A program made the position numbers and the translations under genes. From Alloalcanivorax profundimaris (GTDB lineage Bacteria; Pseudomonadota; Gammaproteobacteria; Pseudomonadales; Alcanivoracaceae), in NCBI RefSeq assembly GCF_015265435.1, contig NZ_JABJWH010000012.1:25162-89161 (forward strand): 64,000 nt of DNA. Reading direction: 5' to 3'. The notes under the pieces were generated by a model. It was not told the origin of the DNA and searched no databases. It saw nothing but the letters and a program-made list of their open reading frames with translations. Of the stretch, positions 8,798-16,857 are shown piece after piece. Every line of letters begins with the position of its first letter. Within the stretch, counting starts at the first letter, position 1.

Positions 8798-9543
8798 GGT
8801 ATATTCCAAAAACTTCTATTCAGGCAATTTTCTAATGCCTCTTTGCAGGGTCGCGGAGCGAAATTGCCCGGTACCGTAGCGTCGCTATCGTACCATTTCC
8901 ATTCTGGCGGCGCCGTATCGAACGCCTCGTCAAAGATTGGCAGGTGCCGCTCAAAACACTCCCGAAAAAACTCTCTTTCAATGTAGTCGGAGAACAGGTT
9001 GCGGGCTTCATCCTTAAAAATGTGGTTCGCCAGGAAGTCCTCCGGATCAAAATCGGTGTCGAAGGCATTATTGTGGTCGAATACCACCAGTGACTCCTGA
9101 TCGAATAACAGATTGGGATTGTGAAGGGTGCGGTCCGAGTTTCGAATCCACCAGTCAAAAGCCACCACTCGTCGTTGAAGAGCAGCGGGGACTTGGTTGA
9201 CTGATGCCGGTTCGAGCCAAAGGGCGCGTGGTACTTTCCTGGAGCCGAAGGCCGGCCCACTGCCGATTGGGGCAAGATCGGGGGACAGCGCCTCGACCAG
9301 TTCCGGATCCAATTCGACGATGCGAAATTCAGGAATGGGCAGCGCCAGGGCGGTTGCCAGGTGCGCGCATATCCATTCCTTGTACATGCTGTCCGGCGTG
9401 GTATTCCGTCCCTTCACATAATAAAAGTCATTATCGACGCCGCGGCACAGGAAAGGGCGACTGAATCCCTGGTCGGCGGGCTTTATGACTTCTTTTATCT
9501 GAACTCGGTCCACGGGCCACCTGATTGGTTCTCCCTGCTCCAT
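8794..9543 (-). CDS. HipA-like kinase domain protein
   Basis: A 249-aa protein of the stand-alone HipA-like kinase family (HipA_2). Visible kinase features are Lys44 in FYYVKGRN (ATP site candidate), the catalytic-loop-like stretch FDWWIRNSDRTLHNPNLLF with Asp137, Asn142 and Asn144, and Asp156 in VFDHNNAFD as the metal-binding Asp. It lacks the N-terminal HipA domain and there is no HipB-type antitoxin next to it, so it is not a classical hipBA module. Its partner is the overlapping DUF3037 gene. The substrate is unknown. The 3' neighbour upstream is a MITE-like element. Confidence 0.8.
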   Translation of the reverse strand: MEQGEPIRWPVDRVQIKEVIKPADQGFSRPFLCRGVDNDFYYVKGRNTTPDSMYKEWICAHLATALALPIPEFRIVELDPELVEALSPDLAPIGSGPAFGSRKVPRALWLEPASVNQVPAALQRRVVAFDWWIRNSDRTLHNPNLLFDQESLVVFDHNNAFDTDFDPEDFLANHIFKDEARNLFSDYIEREFFRECFERHLPIFDEAFDTAPPEWKWYDSDATVPGNFAPRPCKEALENCLNRSFWNIP

Positions 9544-9619
9544 ACCCGGCTTCCGCCGAAGGTGATCCTGAATCGTACTATGAGCGGAGTATCCGGAACA
9601 CCGGTGGTGCTTGCGGTTC

Positions 9620-9866
9620 GGGCCTGCTCACACTACTTGCCTCGCACCTGTTGCGGCTATAAATCCACCCATCAAGGCACGAGGAGAGAAGTTTGGTGGC
9701 TCCAAATGAACGACGAGTAACGCGGAGGGGTGGATTTATAGCCGCAATCCGAAGGGCTGGCGCCCTTTTGGCCTCCAGCGTCGTTGTCGGTCGCGCGCTC
9801 CCTCCGCCTGGCTGGAGGTCCAAAATGACACCCAGCAGGCGCGATGCAAGTAGTGTGAACAGGCCC
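9620..9866. mobile_element. 247-bp MITE-like element with 21-bp terminal inverted repeats and a nested 20-bp inverted repeat
   Basis: The ends at 9620-9640 and 9846-9866 are inverted copies with 20 of 21 matches (outer sequence GGGCCTGYTCACACTACTTG). Inside, 9651-9670 and 9728-9747 form a perfect 20-bp inverted repeat (core GCGGCTATAAATCCACCC) around a 57-nt loop. No transposase is encoded. The right end touches the stop codon of the MetX-like gene: the last C of the repeat is the first base of its CTA (stop on the minus strand). I could not see a clear target-site duplication. Non-autonomous transposable element or decayed IS remnant is the best reading. Confidence 0.68.
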
Positions 9867-10861
9867 TAGGCCAGCAGGCGCGCCATGGCCTGGAACCAGG
9901 CGGCGGTGCTGGCGGGGTCGCGGCCCGGGGCGCCGGCGGCGTGGCCCAGGTCCGAGTCCAGGACTTCCAGGGTGGCGCCGGGGATCAGCCCGGCTTCGTG
10001 GCGGGCGTCGTCCACGGTGAAATAGAGGTCGGTGCGCGACGGCAGGATCAGGGCCCGGGCGCGGATCGCGCCCAGGGCGGTGGCCAGGTCGCCATCGCCC
10101 GGGTCCGCCGCTTCCCAGGCGGCGAGTACCGCCAGCAGGTCGTTGGCGTCCTGGGCCAGATGGTCCTCCTCCCAGAAACGCAGCAGTGCCTCGATGCTGT
10201 CGAAGCCCAACCGCCGGTACAGGCCGCGCCGGAAGAACGCTTGGCTGTAGGCCCAGCCGGCGTAGACCCGGGCGAAGGCGCGCAGGCCAGCCTCCGGTGG
10301 TTGTTGGTAGTCGCCGCCATTAAAGGTGGCGTCCGCTTGCAGGGCGGCGCGCACGCCGTCCAGGAACACCCGGTTGTGCGGCCAGCAGCGGGCGGTGGCG
10401 CACACCGGCAGCAGGCGCCGGACCCGCTCGGGGTGATGAATCGCCCATTGATAGGACTGCATGCCGCCCATGGACCAGCCGGTGGCCAGGGCGATCTCCG
10501 CCGGGCCGAACCAGGCTTCCAGGGCGGCGGCCTGGGAGGCCACGTTGTCCTCCAGGGCCACCAACGGGAAGCGGTGGCCGCGCTGGGAAGGATGGGCGTT
10601 GCTGGGTGAAGTGGCGACGCCGTTGCCGAACAGGTCGAACAGCACCACGCAGTAATCGCCGTCGGCCAGGGGGCTGCCCGCACCAATAAGGGGCAGGCTG
10701 CCCCGGGCGGTGCCCCCGTAGTAGCAGGGAATCAGCACCAGATTGTCGCGCCGGGCATTGAGGGTGCCGGCCTGCAGAGCGGTGAGGCGGGCGTCGCGCA
10801 GCACGCCGCCGCTTTTCAGGGGCCAGTCGCCCAGTTGGATGTGCCGTTCGATCACTGTCAC
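9866..10861 (-). CDS. alpha/beta hydrolase, MetX (homoserine/serine acetyltransferase)-like
   Basis: A 331-aa cytosolic alpha/beta hydrolase with MetX-type features: IPCYYGGT near residue 45, the nucleophile elbow GWSMGGMQ with Ser130, and a C-terminal SRTDLYFTVDDA and DLGHAAG that supply Asp and His. It is shorter than true MetX enzymes (about 370-390 aa) and sits in a nitrogen cluster, so acyl transfer or hydrolysis of another substrate is likelier than methionine synthesis. The start is a GTG at 10861 with GGAGA upstream. It is divergent from the glutamine synthetase-like gene over a shared promoter region holding a palindrome. Confidence 0.75.
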   Translation of the reverse strand: MTVIERHIQLGDWPLKSGGVLRDARLTALQAGTLNARRDNLVLIPCYYGGTARGSLPLIGAGSPLADGDYCVVLFDLFGNGVATSPSNAHPSQRGHRFPLVALEDNVASQAAALEAWFGPAEIALATGWSMGGMQSYQWAIHHPERVRRLLPVCATARCWPHNRVFLDGVRAALQADATFNGGDYQQPPEAGLRAFARVYAGWAYSQAFFRRGLYRRLGFDSIEALLRFWEEDHLAQDANDLLAVLAAWEAADPGDGDLATALGAIRARALILPSRTDLYFTVDDARHEAGLIPGATLEVLDSDLGHAAGAPGRDPASTAAWFQAMARLLA

Positions 10862-10880
10862 GGGTGGGTCTCCGGATTAT

Positions 10881-10902
10881 ATATACAAGCTGGCATGTAT
10901 AT
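10881..10902. promoter_or_regulatory. palindromic operator between the divergent MetX-like and GlnT-like genes
   Basis: A 22-bp imperfect palindrome with outer arms ATATACA and TGTATAT, and 9 of 11 base pairs matched over the half-sites. AcrR/TtgR-type TetR regulators bind palindromes with ATACA/TGTAT-like arms, and such a regulator is encoded at 12437-13045. It lies 53-74 nt before the GlnT-like start and about 20 nt before the MetX-like start, so one bound dimer could control both. Confidence 0.5.
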
Positions 10903-10954
10903 TGAATGCAAGGCCTGTACCTATTTTCCGCGCGGTAACGTCTGGAGAGACATG

Positions 10955-12340
10955 ATGAACGCCAAAGCCAACGGCCCCTCCGCGGCCTCCGCCCCGAACG
11001 CCGACGATCTGGCCCGGGATCTGCTCGACAAGGGCGCCAAGTACGCCATGGCCAGCTACGTGGACATCCACGGCGTGGTGAAGGGCAAGTTCGTGCCCCT
11101 TGCCCACCTGGATCGCATGTTGACCGGTTCCGAGCTGTACACCGGCGCGGCCCTGGACGGCGTGCCCCAGGACATCAACGACGACGAAGTGGCGGCCATG
11201 CCGGACCCGGCCACCGCCACGCCGTGCACCTGGAATCCGGAGCTGGTGTGGTTCGCCAGCGACCTGCACCTTAACGGCCAGCCGTTCCAGGCCTGCTCGC
11301 GCGGCATTCTCAAGCGCCAGCTCGAAGCGGCGGCGGAACTGGGGCTGGGCTTCAATCTGGGCATCGAAACCGAATTCTTCCTGTTCCGCGATACCGAAGA
11401 CGGCGGCTTCGCGCCGGTCAGCGACCGGGACGATCTGGACAAACCCTGCTATGACCCGCGCCCGCTGATGGACAACCTGCCCATCGTCGGTGAAATCGTG
11501 GAAGCCATGAACGCCCAGGGCTGGGACGTGTATTCCTTCGATCACGAGGACGCCAACGGCCAGTTCGAAACCGACTTCATGTACACCGATGCGCTGAACA
11601 TGGCGGACCGGCTGGTGTTCTTCCGCATGATGGCCAACGAGATCGCCCGCAAGCACGGCGCCTTCGCCAGCTTCATGGCCAAGCCGTTCGCCGACCGCAC
11701 CGGCAGCGGCGCGCACTTCAATATGTCCCTGGCGGATCTGGAGACCGGCCGCAACCTGTTCGAGGCGGACGGCGACGACCCCCACGGCTGTGGCGTCTCG
11801 CCCCTGGCTTACCATTTCATTGCCGGGGTGCTGAAACACGCCCGCGCCATCTGCGCGGTGATCGCGCCCACGGTGAACAGCTACAAGCGGCTGGTACAGC
11901 GCGGCGCCATGTCCGGCTCCACCTGGGCACCAGTGTACTGCTGCTACGGGAACAACAACCGCACCAACATGCTGCGCATTCCCTCCCAGGGCGGCCGCGT
12001 GGAATGCCGCGCCCCGGACATCGGCGGCAACCCCTACCTGGGCGCGGCCCTGATGCTCGCCGCCGGCCTGGAAGGTATTCGCGAGAAGCTGGAACCCGGC
12101 ACTCCACACCGGGAGAACATGAACGACTACAGCCGCGCGGAAATTCGCGGAATGGGCATCGAGATGTTGCCGCGCACCCTGGGTGAAGCGGTGGACGCCT
12201 TCGAGGCGGACCCGCTGGCCCGGGAAGTATTTGGCGATTTGATGTTCGACACCTTCGTGGATTTCAAACGGGATGAATGGGAGCAGTACCACAACCAGGT
12301 TTCCGAGTGGGAAGTGCGCCGTTACCTGAAGATGTTCTGA
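10955..12340 (+). CDS. type III glutamate-ammonia ligase (GlnT-like); possibly gamma-glutamylamide synthetase
   Basis: A 461-aa glutamine-synthetase-fold enzyme. Beta-grasp residues lie near 40-110. The catalytic core contains NLGIETEFFLF (metal ligand Glu), GQFETDFMYTDAL, RTGSGAHFNMSL, GSTWAPVYCCYGNNNRTNMLRIP and RVECRAPDIGGNPYL. The glutamine synthetase III/GlnT subgroup makes glutamine from glutamate and ammonia, but close relatives (GmaS) join methylamine or other amines to glutamate, and sequence alone does not decide between them. The start at 10955 is chosen because GGAGAG stands 5 nt upstream; the ATG at 10952 is the alternative. Context: amine- or ammonia-assimilating partner of the NitT/TauT-type transporter operon at 13.0-17.7 kb. 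Confidence 0.85.
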   Translation: MNAKANGPSAASAPNADDLARDLLDKGAKYAMASYVDIHGVVKGKFVPLAHLDRMLTGSELYTGAALDGVPQDINDDEVAAMPDPATATPCTWNPELVWFASDLHLNGQPFQACSRGILKRQLEAAAELGLGFNLGIETEFFLFRDTEDGGFAPVSDRDDLDKPCYDPRPLMDNLPIVGEIVEAMNAQGWDVYSFDHEDANGQFETDFMYTDALNMADRLVFFRMMANEIARKHGAFASFMAKPFADRTGSGAHFNMSLADLETGRNLFEADGDDPHGCGVSPLAYHFIAGVLKHARAICAVIAPTVNSYKRLVQRGAMSGSTWAPVYCCYGNNNRTNMLRIPSQGGRVECRAPDIGGNPYLGAALMLAAGLEGIREKLEPGTPHRENMNDYSRAEIRGMGIEMLPRTLGEAVDAFEADPLAREVFGDLMFDTFVDFKRDEWEQYHNQVSEWEVRRYLKMF

Positions 12341-12358
12341 ACCACGCCTCGCCCGGTG

Positions 12359-12384
12359 AGCGCTTGGCGGTAATCGCCGGGCGC
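12359..12384 (+). terminator. possible terminator after the GlnT-like gene
   Basis: AGCGC at 12359-12363 pairs with GCGCT at 12380-12384, and inside it GGCG pairs with CGCC around GTAAT. A weak pyrimidine-rich tail (TTACCCTTTCTTG) follows. An overlapping alternative stem (CGCCCGG with CCGGGCG) also exists. It sits 19 nt after the GlnT-like stop and before the TetR gene. Confidence 0.42.
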
Positions 12385-12436
12385 TTTACCCTTTCTTGTT
12401 GAATCCCCACCGCCGGTACGGAGCCTGATTGCCCGA

Positions 12437-13045
12437 ATGAGACGCACCAAGGAAGAAGCCGAACAAACCCGGCTCAAGATTCTCGATGCCGCGTTGGTGT
12501 TGTTCAGCCGTAACGGCTACACCAACACCACCCTGGCCAACATCGCCACCCAGGCGGGCTTCAGCCGGGGGCCGATCTACTGGCATTTCAAGAACAAGGA
12601 CGAACTGTTCGAAGCGGTGTTGCTGCTGTCCCAGGGGCCCTTGCTGGCGCTCACCAAGGAAACCCGCCACGCCGAGGGCCCGCCGCTGGAAGTGCTGCGC
12701 GCCTTCGCCGACCGCTGGCTGCGTCTGCTGGTGGAGGACACCCGCTACCGCCAGTCCTTCGAGATTTTTCTCAATAAAACCGAGCTTACCAACAACCTGG
12801 ATCACACCCTGCGCCGCGAGCGCAAACTGACCCGGGACCTGGTGTCGGTGCTCGCCGGGCAGGTGGAACGGGCCCAGCAGGACGGCGATATTCCCCGCCG
12901 CCACGGTGCCCAGGAGCTGGGGCTGCTGTGCTACACCCACCTGATGGGGGTGACGCAGACCTGGTTGTTCTCGCCGCGTTTGTTCAGCCTGGAAGAAGAG
13001 ATTCCATTCTTCACCGAGCGGTTGATTGAGTTGTTGAAGCTTTAG
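12437..13045 (+). CDS. TetR/AcrR-family transcriptional regulator
   Basis: A 202-aa regulator. The N-terminal helix-turn-helix (residues 10-55, RLKILDAALVLFSRNGYTNTTLANIATQAGFSRG and YWHFKNKDELF) is of AcrR/TtgR type, and the remainder is the helical ligand and dimer domain (TetR_C_2-like). AcrR/TtgR relatives normally sit beside RND efflux pumps, but here the neighbours are nitrogen-metabolism and uptake genes. It is therefore the natural candidate regulator of both flanking units, which carry ATACA-type palindromes. The gene ends convergently with the ABC ATPase gene with a 4-nt overlap, and the overlap region coincidentally contains a REP-like core (GCTTTAGCCGCGAT). Confidence 0.88.
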   Translation: MRRTKEEAEQTRLKILDAALVLFSRNGYTNTTLANIATQAGFSRGPIYWHFKNKDELFEAVLLLSQGPLLALTKETRHAEGPPLEVLRAFADRWLRLLVEDTRYRQSFEIFLNKTELTNNLDHTLRRERKLTRDLVSVLAGQVERAQQDGDIPRRHGAQELGLLCYTHLMGVTQTWLFSPRLFSLEEEIPFFTERLIELLKL

Positions 13046-13866
13046 CCGCGATCCGCCGCTTCCGCCACCGGGCTCGCCCGGGTAGTGCCTTCCTCGCTCA
13101 TCAGCCGCCGGATGTGCATGTCCAGCCGCCGGTATTGCGGATGGTCGAGCAAGGCTTCGCGGTCCCCGGCGGGCACCTCCTTCTTGAAATCCGGCCGGAT
13201 CACTTCCCGCAACCGGCCCGGATGGCTGGACAGGAAGAACACCACGTCGCCCAGGTAGAGCGCTTCCTCGATGTCGTGGGAGACCAGCAGCACCGTGGTG
13301 CGCTCCTTGCGCACGATACCCAGCAGCAGTTCCTGCATCTGCCAGCGGGTCTCCGGGTCCAGGGCGCCAAACGGCTCGTCCATGAGCAGCAGCTCCGGAT
13401 GGTTGGCCAGGGTACGGGCGATGGCCACCCGCTGGCGCATGCCGCCGGACAGTTCATGGGGGTAGGCGTCGGCCACGTCCTCCAGGCGCACCGCCTGGAT
13501 GAAATGCTCCACCGCGCCTTCACGCAGGCTGGAGCTGTCGCCGGTGATCTTCAGCCCGTAGGCCACGTTCTGACGTACCGTCAGCCACGGAAAGGACGTG
13601 TAGCTCTGGAACACCATGCCGCGGTCCCGGCCGGGGCCGGTGACCGGCCGGCCGTTCAGCGACAGGGCGCCGGTGGTGGGCTCCTCCAGCCCCGCCACCA
13701 TGCGCAGCAGGGTGGACTTGCCGCAGCCGGACGGGCCCAGCAGCACGCCCACGCGGCCCGGCGGCAGGTGCAGGGACACGCCCTCCAGGGCCACCCGGGG
13801 ATCGCGGCCGCCGGCGCGGAAGGTCTTGCCGGCGTTTTCGATGATCAAACCGGAACCGTTGTGCAT
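13042..13866 (-). CDS. ABC transporter ATP-binding protein, NitT/TauT (SsuB/TauB) type
   Basis: A 274-aa ATPase with Walker A GPSGCGKST, Q-loop FQSYTSFPW, signature LSGGMRQRVAIA, Walker B LLLMDEPFGALD and switch His (LVSHDIEEAL). The ATG at 13866 is chosen over the one at 13890 because GGAGGA lies just upstream of the former while the latter has no ribosome site. It is the last gene of a five-gene minus-strand operon and powers the permease at 14952-15818. Confidence 0.9.
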   Translation of the reverse strand: MHNGSGLIIENAGKTFRAGGRDPRVALEGVSLHLPPGRVGVLLGPSGCGKSTLLRMVAGLEEPTTGALSLNGRPVTGPGRDRGMVFQSYTSFPWLTVRQNVAYGLKITGDSSSLREGAVEHFIQAVRLEDVADAYPHELSGGMRQRVAIARTLANHPELLLMDEPFGALDPETRWQMQELLLGIVRKERTTVLLVSHDIEEALYLGDVVFFLSSHPGRLREVIRPDFKKEVPAGDREALLDHPQYRRLDMHIRRLMSEEGTTRASPVAEAADRG

Positions 13867-13891
13867 GGCGGGTCCTCCGTTGGTCGACATG

Positions 13892-14920
13892 TCAGTCGGT
13901 GGTGATGGCTTTCAGCGGCGCCAGGTTAACGCCGGCTTCCATGGGATGGCGCTCGTCCACCAGGCCGAACTTGAGCCACCAGTCGGTGGTGGTTTCCCAG
14001 TGCTGGCCGATCTGGCCGTTGCTCAGGCCCAGGGGTAGCTCGCCGGGCGCCACGCCCATGAAGCGGCCGGCCTCGGCGGCGTCGAACACCCAGATGCCGC
14101 CCTTGTGGATCTTGCCGTCCTTGCCGATCACTTTTTCCACGTCGGCCAGGGGAAAGCCCAGATGCTTGGCGATGATCTGGTTGCCCTCGGCGGGGTGTTC
14201 CTTCCACCAGGCCACCGCCTTGAAGTAGGCGTCCAGGGTCTTGGCGGCCACCTCCGGGCGTTCCTTCAGGAAGGCGTCGCTCATGTACATGGCGTCGCCG
14301 AGCAGGGCGGTTTCGATCCAGTCCCCTTCCGAGGAGGTGGCGGCGACGGTGGCGTCCGGCAGTGCGTCCAGGGCGTGGGAGCCAAAGGGTTCCCAGAATT
14401 CCGCGGCGGCCACGTTGCCGCCCACCAGGGCGCCCACGGCGTCGTCCATGATCAGGTTGGTGTACTCCACCTCATCGAAGCCGACGCCGTTCTGCTCCAG
14501 CCAGATGCCCATGAAGATCTGCGTCAGGCCGCCCACCAGCACCGCCACGGATTCCCCTTTCAGGTCCCGCGCGCTTTCGATGCCCGGGGCCAGCACGATC
14601 TTGTCGGTGCCGTAGGAAGGGTTGGTGTAGGTGACCATCTTGATGGGCACCTCCTTGTCCGCCGCGATGGGGCCGTACTCGGCGGTGCTGGAGGTGACGT
14701 CCAGGCCACCGGAGGTCATCAGGGAAAAACTTTCGTAGGGGTCCTCGATGACGCTGATTTCCAGATCCAGGTCCGGCGCCAGGTTCTTCTCCTGGGCGAT
14801 GAACCAGAACCCGTAACCGGGCCAGGAGAACAGGGACAGGCGCACCGGCTCGGCGGCGCGGGCGCCCAGGGAAACCAGGCACAGCGAAGTGGTCAGTAAC
14901 AGCAGCTTGATCAGTCGCAT
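13892..14920 (-). CDS. ABC transporter substrate-binding protein, NitT/TauT (NMT1/SsuA-like) family
   Basis: A 342-aa secreted periplasmic protein: signal peptide to about residue 22 (ending LGARAA), then an NMT1-like bilobed domain with FSWPGYGFWFIAQEKNL, LMTSGGLDVTSSTAEYGPI and DLKGESVAVLVGG. Members bind sulfonates, nitrate-like anions, pyrimidines, urea-type or small organic ligands, so the cargo is not defined by the fold. Association with a GlnT-like enzyme suggests a nitrogen-containing ligand. Confidence 0.86.
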   Translation of the reverse strand: MRLIKLLLLTTSLCLVSLGARAAEPVRLSLFSWPGYGFWFIAQEKNLAPDLDLEISVIEDPYESFSLMTSGGLDVTSSTAEYGPIAADKEVPIKMVTYTNPSYGTDKIVLAPGIESARDLKGESVAVLVGGLTQIFMGIWLEQNGVGFDEVEYTNLIMDDAVGALVGGNVAAAEFWEPFGSHALDALPDATVAATSSEGDWIETALLGDAMYMSDAFLKERPEVAAKTLDAYFKAVAWWKEHPAEGNQIIAKHLGFPLADVEKVIGKDGKIHKGGIWVFDAAEAGRFMGVAPGELPLGLSNGQIGQHWETTTDWWLKFGLVDERHPMEAGVNLAPLKAITTD

Positions 14921-14951
14921 GATGAAAAGCCTCTTGGCAAGGGAAAGCGGA

Positions 14952-15818
14952 TCAGCGCTGGTGCTCCCCGCGCAGGTACGGGAAGCGCCAGCGATAAACG
15001 AGACGGAACAGGGCGTCGAAGGCGAGGCCCAGCAAACCGATGGTGACGATGCCCGCCATGATGTCGTCCACGTGCACGAAGCGCTTGGCGCGCATCATCA
15101 TGGCGCCGATGCCGTCGGTGGCGGCGACGATCTCGGCGATCACCAGATAGGTCCAGCTCACCGCCAGCATTTGCCGGCAGGTGTCCAGGTAACCGGGCAG
15201 GGAATGGCGGAATACCACGGTCCACAGCACCACCCGGCGGCCGCCGCCCAGGGTCTTGGCGGTTTCGATGAAGGCCGCCGGCACCTGGCGGGTGACGTCG
15301 GCGAGCATGATCGCCAGGAAGAACACCACGCCGATCAGCAGCAGGGCGATCTTCTGGCTGTCGCCGGTGCCCAGCCACATCAGCAGAAGTGGAATGAACG
15401 CCGGCGCCGGCAGGTAACGGAAGGCGCCCAGTAGCGGATTGAGCAGGCCGTCGATGCGGGCGAAGGCGCCCATTAGCAAACCCAGGGGCAGGGCGATGGC
15501 CACCGCCAGGGAAAAGCTGATCAGGATGCGGCGGATGCTGGACAGCACGTCGCCGAGAAAGCCCTGCTCCACGAACAGATCGGTGAGCGCGCGCATCACC
15601 GCCACCGGGCCGGGAAACAGCCGCTCGGACGCGAGCCCGGCGTGGGCGGCCAGGTACCAGCCGAACACGAACAGCAGCCAGCCGGTGAGCCCCAGCAGCA
15701 CACGGCGGCGCCAGTCCAGATGCTGGCCGAAATCCAGCCAGCGGCGCTTCAGGGCCGGCGCCGGCGGCCGGGCCGGGGCGTCGCCGGTGGTGATGGAATC
15801 CCGTAATGACGCGGTCAT
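14952..15818 (-). CDS. ABC transporter permease, NitT/TauT (SsuC/TauC) type
   Basis: A 288-aa inner-membrane permease with about six hydrophobic segments and the EAA-loop region (AFIETAKTLGGGRRVVLWTVVFRHSLPGYLD). It forms the channel for the binding protein at 13892-14920 and the ATPase at 13042-13866. The gap of 31 nt to the binding-protein gene and 11 nt to the upstream desaturase gene indicates a single transcript. Confidence 0.88.
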   Translation of the reverse strand: MTASLRDSITTGDAPARPPAPALKRRWLDFGQHLDWRRRVLLGLTGWLLFVFGWYLAAHAGLASERLFPGPVAVMRALTDLFVEQGFLGDVLSSIRRILISFSLAVAIALPLGLLMGAFARIDGLLNPLLGAFRYLPAPAFIPLLLMWLGTGDSQKIALLLIGVVFFLAIMLADVTRQVPAAFIETAKTLGGGRRVVLWTVVFRHSLPGYLDTCRQMLAVSWTYLVIAEIVAATDGIGAMMMRAKRFVHVDDIMAGIVTIGLLGLAFDALFRLVYRWRFPYLRGEHQR

Positions 15819-15829
15819 CGCCAGCCTCC

Positions 15830-16846
15830 TCAGAATGCGGTCAGGAAACTCAGGCCGTACACCGGCACGGCGCTGCCTTCGCGAATCGCCCGGGTGGCTT
15901 CCACCTGGCCGTAGGTCTCCGCGTGGATGCCGTCCAGACGATGGCGGTGGTAGCTGCGCAGCTGATCCTTGAACGGCAGCGTCTGGGCGAAGTCGTCGCC
16001 GTACAGTTCACGGTGCGCCGCCGGCAGCTTGTACCAGGGCAGGGTGGGCTTGGTGTGGTGCGCGTTGTGGTAGCAGAAATTCAGCACCAGCAGGTTGAGC
16101 ACCGGCCAGCGCCGCGAGATCGGGTTGGTGTAGGTGTTGCTTTCCTCGTACTCCCGGTCGCCCTTGTGCGGCAGCGGTGCTTCCTTGTCGTTGAGCGTGG
16201 CGATGATGTCGTAGTTGTGCTGAAAGGCATCGAAAAAACGCAGCACCGTAAGCAGCAACGCATAGGCCACGAAATACAGCAGCACCGCTTTCAGGCTCCA
16301 CACCGCGAGGGCGGCGAGCAGGCTCAGACGCACCAGCAGCACGGCGGCGGTGCGCTTGCGCTGCGCCGGGTCGCCGTAGCCGATAAAGGGCGCCACCATC
16401 AGCACCGCGTGCATCAGATAATCCACCGCCGGCACATAGGCCCATTCCAGGGCGAACACCAGCTTCTCGGTGCGCGGGTGGGCTTTCAGCCAGGCGCGGT
16501 AATCGAAGGCGATGGTGTCGGCGTTGTCCACGTGGTGGCGCAGATGCTTGTAGCGCAGATCCTCGTAGGTGCCGTAGCAGCCGCCGGCGATCCAGTTCAG
16601 CGCCTTGCCCAGGCGGGTGTTGTAGGCGGTGTTCTTGAACAGGGCGTTGTGGGCGCAGTCGTGAATCAGATAGGCGGCCACCACCATGCCGTGGGCGCAG
16701 GCCAGCACGCCCAGGGCGGGCAGCAGCCAGCCCGGCCGGGCCATCAGCAGCCAGCCGCCCACATAGGTGACCAGGATGTAGGCCAGCGCCGCCGCGTTCG
16801 GCGCCAGGCCGTCCGGGTGGCGCAGGGTGGACTTGATCATTGCCAT
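15830..16846 (-). CDS. membrane fatty-acid-desaturase-family di-iron protein
   Basis: A 338-aa integral membrane protein with the three histidine boxes of the desaturase/hydroxylase superfamily: HDCAH, HLRHH and HNAHH, arranged around hydrophobic segments. It could desaturate or hydroxylate a lipid or another hydrophobic compound. The ATG at 16846 follows GAGGAGG and is preferred over an in-frame ATG five codons earlier that overlaps the preceding stop. Presence inside an ABC uptake operon is unusual for a housekeeping desaturase. Oxidative attack on the imported compound (for example N-dealkylation or hydroxylation) is a possible role, but that is inference. Confidence 0.82.
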   Translation of the reverse strand: MAMIKSTLRHPDGLAPNAAALAYILVTYVGGWLLMARPGWLLPALGVLACAHGMVVAAYLIHDCAHNALFKNTAYNTRLGKALNWIAGGCYGTYEDLRYKHLRHHVDNADTIAFDYRAWLKAHPRTEKLVFALEWAYVPAVDYLMHAVLMVAPFIGYGDPAQRKRTAAVLLVRLSLLAALAVWSLKAVLLYFVAYALLLTVLRFFDAFQHNYDIIATLNDKEAPLPHKGDREYEESNTYTNPISRRWPVLNLLVLNFCYHNAHHTKPTLPWYKLPAAHRELYGDDFAQTLPFKDQLRSYHRHRLDGIHAETYGQVEATRAIREGSAVPVYGLSFLTAF

Positions 16847-16857
16847 GGGAAACCTCC

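Noticed and set aside
8794..9543. Classical hipBA toxin-antitoxin module
   Set aside because: No Xre-type HipB gene is adjacent and the kinase lacks the HipA N-terminal domain; the partner is DUF3037.
9578..9823. Small minus-strand coding frame across the MITE-like element
   Set aside because: It crosses the terminal repeat, has no ribosome site and no family resemblance.
13038..13051. REP element in the tetR/ABC-ATPase overlap
   Set aside because: Only a 14-nt match to the REP core lying within the coding 3' ends of both genes; no inverted partner.
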